Shown piece by piece: positions 5,907-7,977 of a DNA stretch of 7,977 nucleotides. Position 1 is the first letter of the stretch, and every line of letters begins with the position of its first letter. The stretch spans positions 23,291 to 31,267 of the forward strand of contig WOZA01000135.1 in NCBI GenBank assembly GCA_011620505.1. The letters run 5' to 3'. The stretch is from Anaerolineaceae bacterium (lineage in GTDB: Bacteria; Chloroflexota; Anaerolineae; Anaerolineales; Anaerolineaceae). A program made the position numbers and the translations under genes. The notes below the pieces were generated by a model, which worked only from the letters and a program-made list of their open reading frames with translations, was not told where the DNA came from and ran no database searches.

Positions 5907-7977
5907 TGGTTTTTCTTTCCAAATTATGCTTCATTGCTTGCCAGATTCGTTCTGGAGTGAGTGGATTATCAAGAACATTTGCGCCACAGGCATCCAGAAC
6001 CGCATTGCCAATCGCGGGTGCAGCTCCGTCCAGAGGAATCTCAGCAACTGCTTTTGCCCCATAAGGTCCAGTCTCTTCATAGGTCTGCACAAAGATTGAT
6101 CGAATCTCCGGCATCTCATCTGCCCGGAAGATGTGGTAATTCACCAGGTCGCGTTCACGTGGCTGCCCGTTGGCGTCGTAGCGCATTTCTTCGCAGACAC
6201 CATAACCCAGAGCCTGCGCAAGCCCACCTTCGATCTGACCAGAGGCTGCAACGGGGTTGATGATCACCCCCGCATCTACCGCCATGATCAGCTCTTCAAC
6301 CTTGACCTGCCCGGTTTCGATATCCACCAGGACGGTCGCAAACTGGGCAGCAAAGGGCGGTGGAGAATTTGGCGAGACATGGGACGCAGACGCCATAATC
6401 TGTTCCTGGTTTCGCCAATGCAGTGAATCCAGGGCAATTTGAGCCATGCTGATCTGAGAACCTGAGGGGGCAATAGCCTGGCGGTCTCTCAGAACCACAT
6501 CAGAAGGTTCAACTTTCTCGCCATTCGCCTCAAAAATCTGAGCTGCACGCTGTCTGATCTTCTGCGCCACTTCTTTGGCAGCTTTCAGAACTGCGGTTCC
6601 GGAGATGTAGGTCGTCGAGGAGGCATATGCCCCTTTATCAAATGGGGTGGTATCTGTATCGGAAGATGTGACGATGATGTCTTCCAGCCCGACTCCCAGC
6701 GTTTCCGCCGCGATCTGACCCAGGATTGTGTCACTTCCTGTTCCAAGGTCCGTTGCGCCAACCAGCAGGTTGAAACTGCCGTCATCATTGATCTTGATGC
6801 TGGCTCCGCCCATATCCAGGTTTGGAATTGCCGAGCCCTGCATTACCGTCGCGACACCGATGCCGCGCCTAAGATGAGGTTTGCCCGGGACCGCATGCCA
6901 GGCTTCATTCCCGATTTTTTCATCCCACCCTATCGCTTTGCGTCCTTCAGCAACGGCTTGTTCGAGTCCCACCGTGTGGATGACTTCTGGCACAGGTTCC
7001 CGACCTTCATTCCAGGCAGTGCTGAATGGCTGGAACTCCCCTGGGCGAATGGCGTTCTTCAAACGGAATTCGATAGGATCCATGCCAAGTGACCGGGCGA
7101 TATTTTCCAAGTGGCGGTCGAGCGGCCAATATCCTTGCGGTACGCCGTATCCGCGGTAAGCGCCCGCTGGGGGCGTGTTGGTGTAAACGATGTCCGCGTA
7201 GAACCGAATATTAGGATGCTTTCTGTATTCTCCATCGCCGACATATAAGCCCATGGACTTCTGACCCGTGTTGCCGGTAACAGTCAGGGCATGGCAGCCA
7301 TAAGCGCCCGTGTCCGAAAGGACGGTCATCTGGTTGGCGGTCATTGTGCCATCCAACTTCACACCCGTTTTCATGCGAATGCGCATTGGGTGTCTCGAGC
7401 GGGAACCGATAAACTCTTCTTCCCTGGTCATTTCGTAAAGAACAGGTCTGCCTGTCGCGATCGTCAGGTGGGCAGCCACATCTTCAATAAGTACTTCCTG
7501 CTTGTTGCCGAATCCTCCGCCAATGCGAGGTTTGATCACACGAATGCGTTTTATCGGCAAGCCAAGCACAGGCGCCATCTGACGCCTGACGTGGAACGGC
7601 ACCTGGGTGCTCGTCCGGATCACCAATCGGTCATCTTCATCCCAATAAGTCAATGCGACATGCGGTTCGATATGCGCCTGCTGAACTTTTGGCACTACAT
7701 ATTCCTGCTCAAAAATCCGATCCGCTTCTGCAAAGCCCTTCTCGACATCACCAATATCAATTCGAATTTTGGCTGCCAGGTTGATCAAAGGGTTTGACTC
7801 TGCGAAGTTGACATATTCCGCTTCGTCATGAATGCGGACTGCGCCCTCTTTCATGGAGTCCTTTGGATCGACAATCACTGGGAGGGGCTCGTAAGTTACA
7901 TCGATCAATTCCAGTGCCTTCTCAGCAATTTCCGCTGTCTCCGCTGCCACAAAAGCCACCCTATCGCCGACAAAGCG
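5899..7977 (-). CDS. Molybdenum hydroxylase large subunit L1 (molybdopterin-binding), N-terminus beyond window edge
   Basis: 692 residues are visible and the frame is open through the right edge, so the gene is cut, not truncated. The visible part begins RFVGDRVAFVAAE, which lines up with residues about 99-111 of L2, so roughly 100 N-terminal residues lie outside; the GTG at 7959 is internal. Motifs, numbered from the visible start: GGGFGNKQE (153-161), AYRGYGVPQ (273-281), DLGTGSDT (409-416), GQIEGGLAQALGYG (580-593) and GPYGAKAVAEIPLDG (637-651), where E646 occupies the catalytic glutamate position. Against L2 it differs at key points: Q160 replaces the Glu802-like residue and Tyr residues replace the Phe pair of AFRGFGG, pointing to a different substrate. 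The gene ends by overlapping the pyrophosphatase start by 8 nt. Family is certain. Substrate and electron-transfer partner are unknown; it may use the fused FAD/FeS subunit downstream or subunits outside the window. Confidence 0.94.
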   Translation of the reverse strand, partial: RFVGDRVAFVAAETAEIAEKALELIDVTYEPLPVIVDPKDSMKEGAVRIHDEAEYVNFAESNPLINLAAKIRIDIGDVEKGFAEADRIFEQEYVVPKVQQAHIEPHVALTYWDEDDRLVIRTSTQVPFHVRRQMAPVLGLPIKRIRVIKPRIGGGFGNKQEVLIEDVAAHLTIATGRPVLYEMTREEEFIGSRSRHPMRIRMKTGVKLDGTMTANQMTVLSDTGAYGCHALTVTGNTGQKSMGLYVGDGEYRKHPNIRFYADIVYTNTPPAGAYRGYGVPQGYWPLDRHLENIARSLGMDPIEFRLKNAIRPGEFQPFSTAWNEGREPVPEVIHTVGLEQAVAEGRKAIGWDEKIGNEAWHAVPGKPHLRRGIGVATVMQGSAIPNLDMGGASIKINDDGSFNLLVGATDLGTGSDTILGQIAAETLGVGLEDIIVTSSDTDTTPFDKGAYASSTTYISGTAVLKAAKEVAQKIRQRAAQIFEANGEKVEPSDVVLRDRQAIAPSGSQISMAQIALDSLHWRNQEQIMASASHVSPNSPPPFAAQFATVLVDIETGQVKVEELIMAVDAGVIINPVAASGQIEGGLAQALGYGVCEEMRYDANGQPRERDLVNYHIFRADEMPEIRSIFVQTYEETGPYGAKAVAEIPLDGAAPAIGNAVLDACGANVLDNPLTPERIWQAMKHNLERKTNG
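5915..5920 (-). promoter_or_regulatory. Ribosome binding site of the pyrophosphatase gene
   Basis: GGAAAG on the minus strand, eight bases before the pyrophosphatase ATG, embedded in the end of the L1 coding sequence. It supports the start that overlaps the L1 stop. Confidence 0.6.

Noticed and set aside
7291..7797. 168-codon plus-strand open frame opposite L1
   Set aside because: Antisense shadow in register with L1, which carries the GGGFGNKQ motif in this stretch.
7957..7959. GTG as the true start of L1
   Set aside because: The frame continues upstream as RFVGDR, a conserved internal stretch matching L2 residues near 100, so the start is outside the window.
1..7977. CRISPR array, insertion sequence, tRNA, riboswitch or internal terminator
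   Set aside because: Coding sequence fills nearly all of the window, and the only gaps are 1, 2 and 20 bases. I saw no direct or inverted repeats or RNA-gene signatures, though a computed repeat and covariance search was not possible here.

Overview
The window is a gene-dense stretch of one bacterial operon. Six genes all read on the minus strand (right to left) with almost no intergenic DNA. It encodes most of a molybdenum hydroxylase (xanthine dehydrogenase/aldehyde oxidase superfamily) system, its cofactor-maturation proteins, and an embedded CBS-regulated inorganic pyrophosphatase. The moderate base composition, clear Shine-Dalgarno motifs, separate large subunits and the Mn-dependent (family II) pyrophosphatase suggest a bacterium, possibly an anaerobe such as an Anaerolineae-type Chloroflexota or a Firmicute. 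That placement is a low-confidence inference; nothing in the window fixes the taxon.

Layout in transcription order: (1) 7977-5899, molybdopterin-binding large subunit L1, open at the window edge and lacking its N-terminus; (2) 5906-4533, family II inorganic pyrophosphatase with a CBS pair inserted in the DHH domain; (3) 4530-3766, XdhC-type maturation factor; (4) 3745-2339, a fused electron-transfer subunit with the FAD domain first and two [2Fe-2S] domains last; (5) 2337-94, a second, divergent large subunit L2; (6) 101-1, the first 33 codons of a MocA-like molybdenum cofactor cytidylyltransferase, cut by the left edge. Junctions are +1, +2 or +20 nt, or 8-nt overlaps. No stretch over 300 bases lacks a gene, and I see no internal promoter or terminator, tRNA, insertion sequence, repeat array or CRISPR.

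How the genes may work together: the MocA-like protein would convert Mo-molybdopterin plus CTP to the cytosine dinucleotide cofactor and pyrophosphate. The pyrophosphatase could remove that pyrophosphate and pull the reaction forward. XdhC would bind the mature (sulfurated) cofactor and deliver it to L1 and/or L2. Electrons from substrate hydroxylation at the Mo site would pass through the two [2Fe-2S] clusters to FAD in the fused subunit. Two large subunits but only one electron-transfer subunit are visible, so either they share it or L1 has partners beyond the right edge. By-eye comparison with xanthine dehydrogenase active-site residues argues against assuming that xanthine is the substrate of either large subunit.
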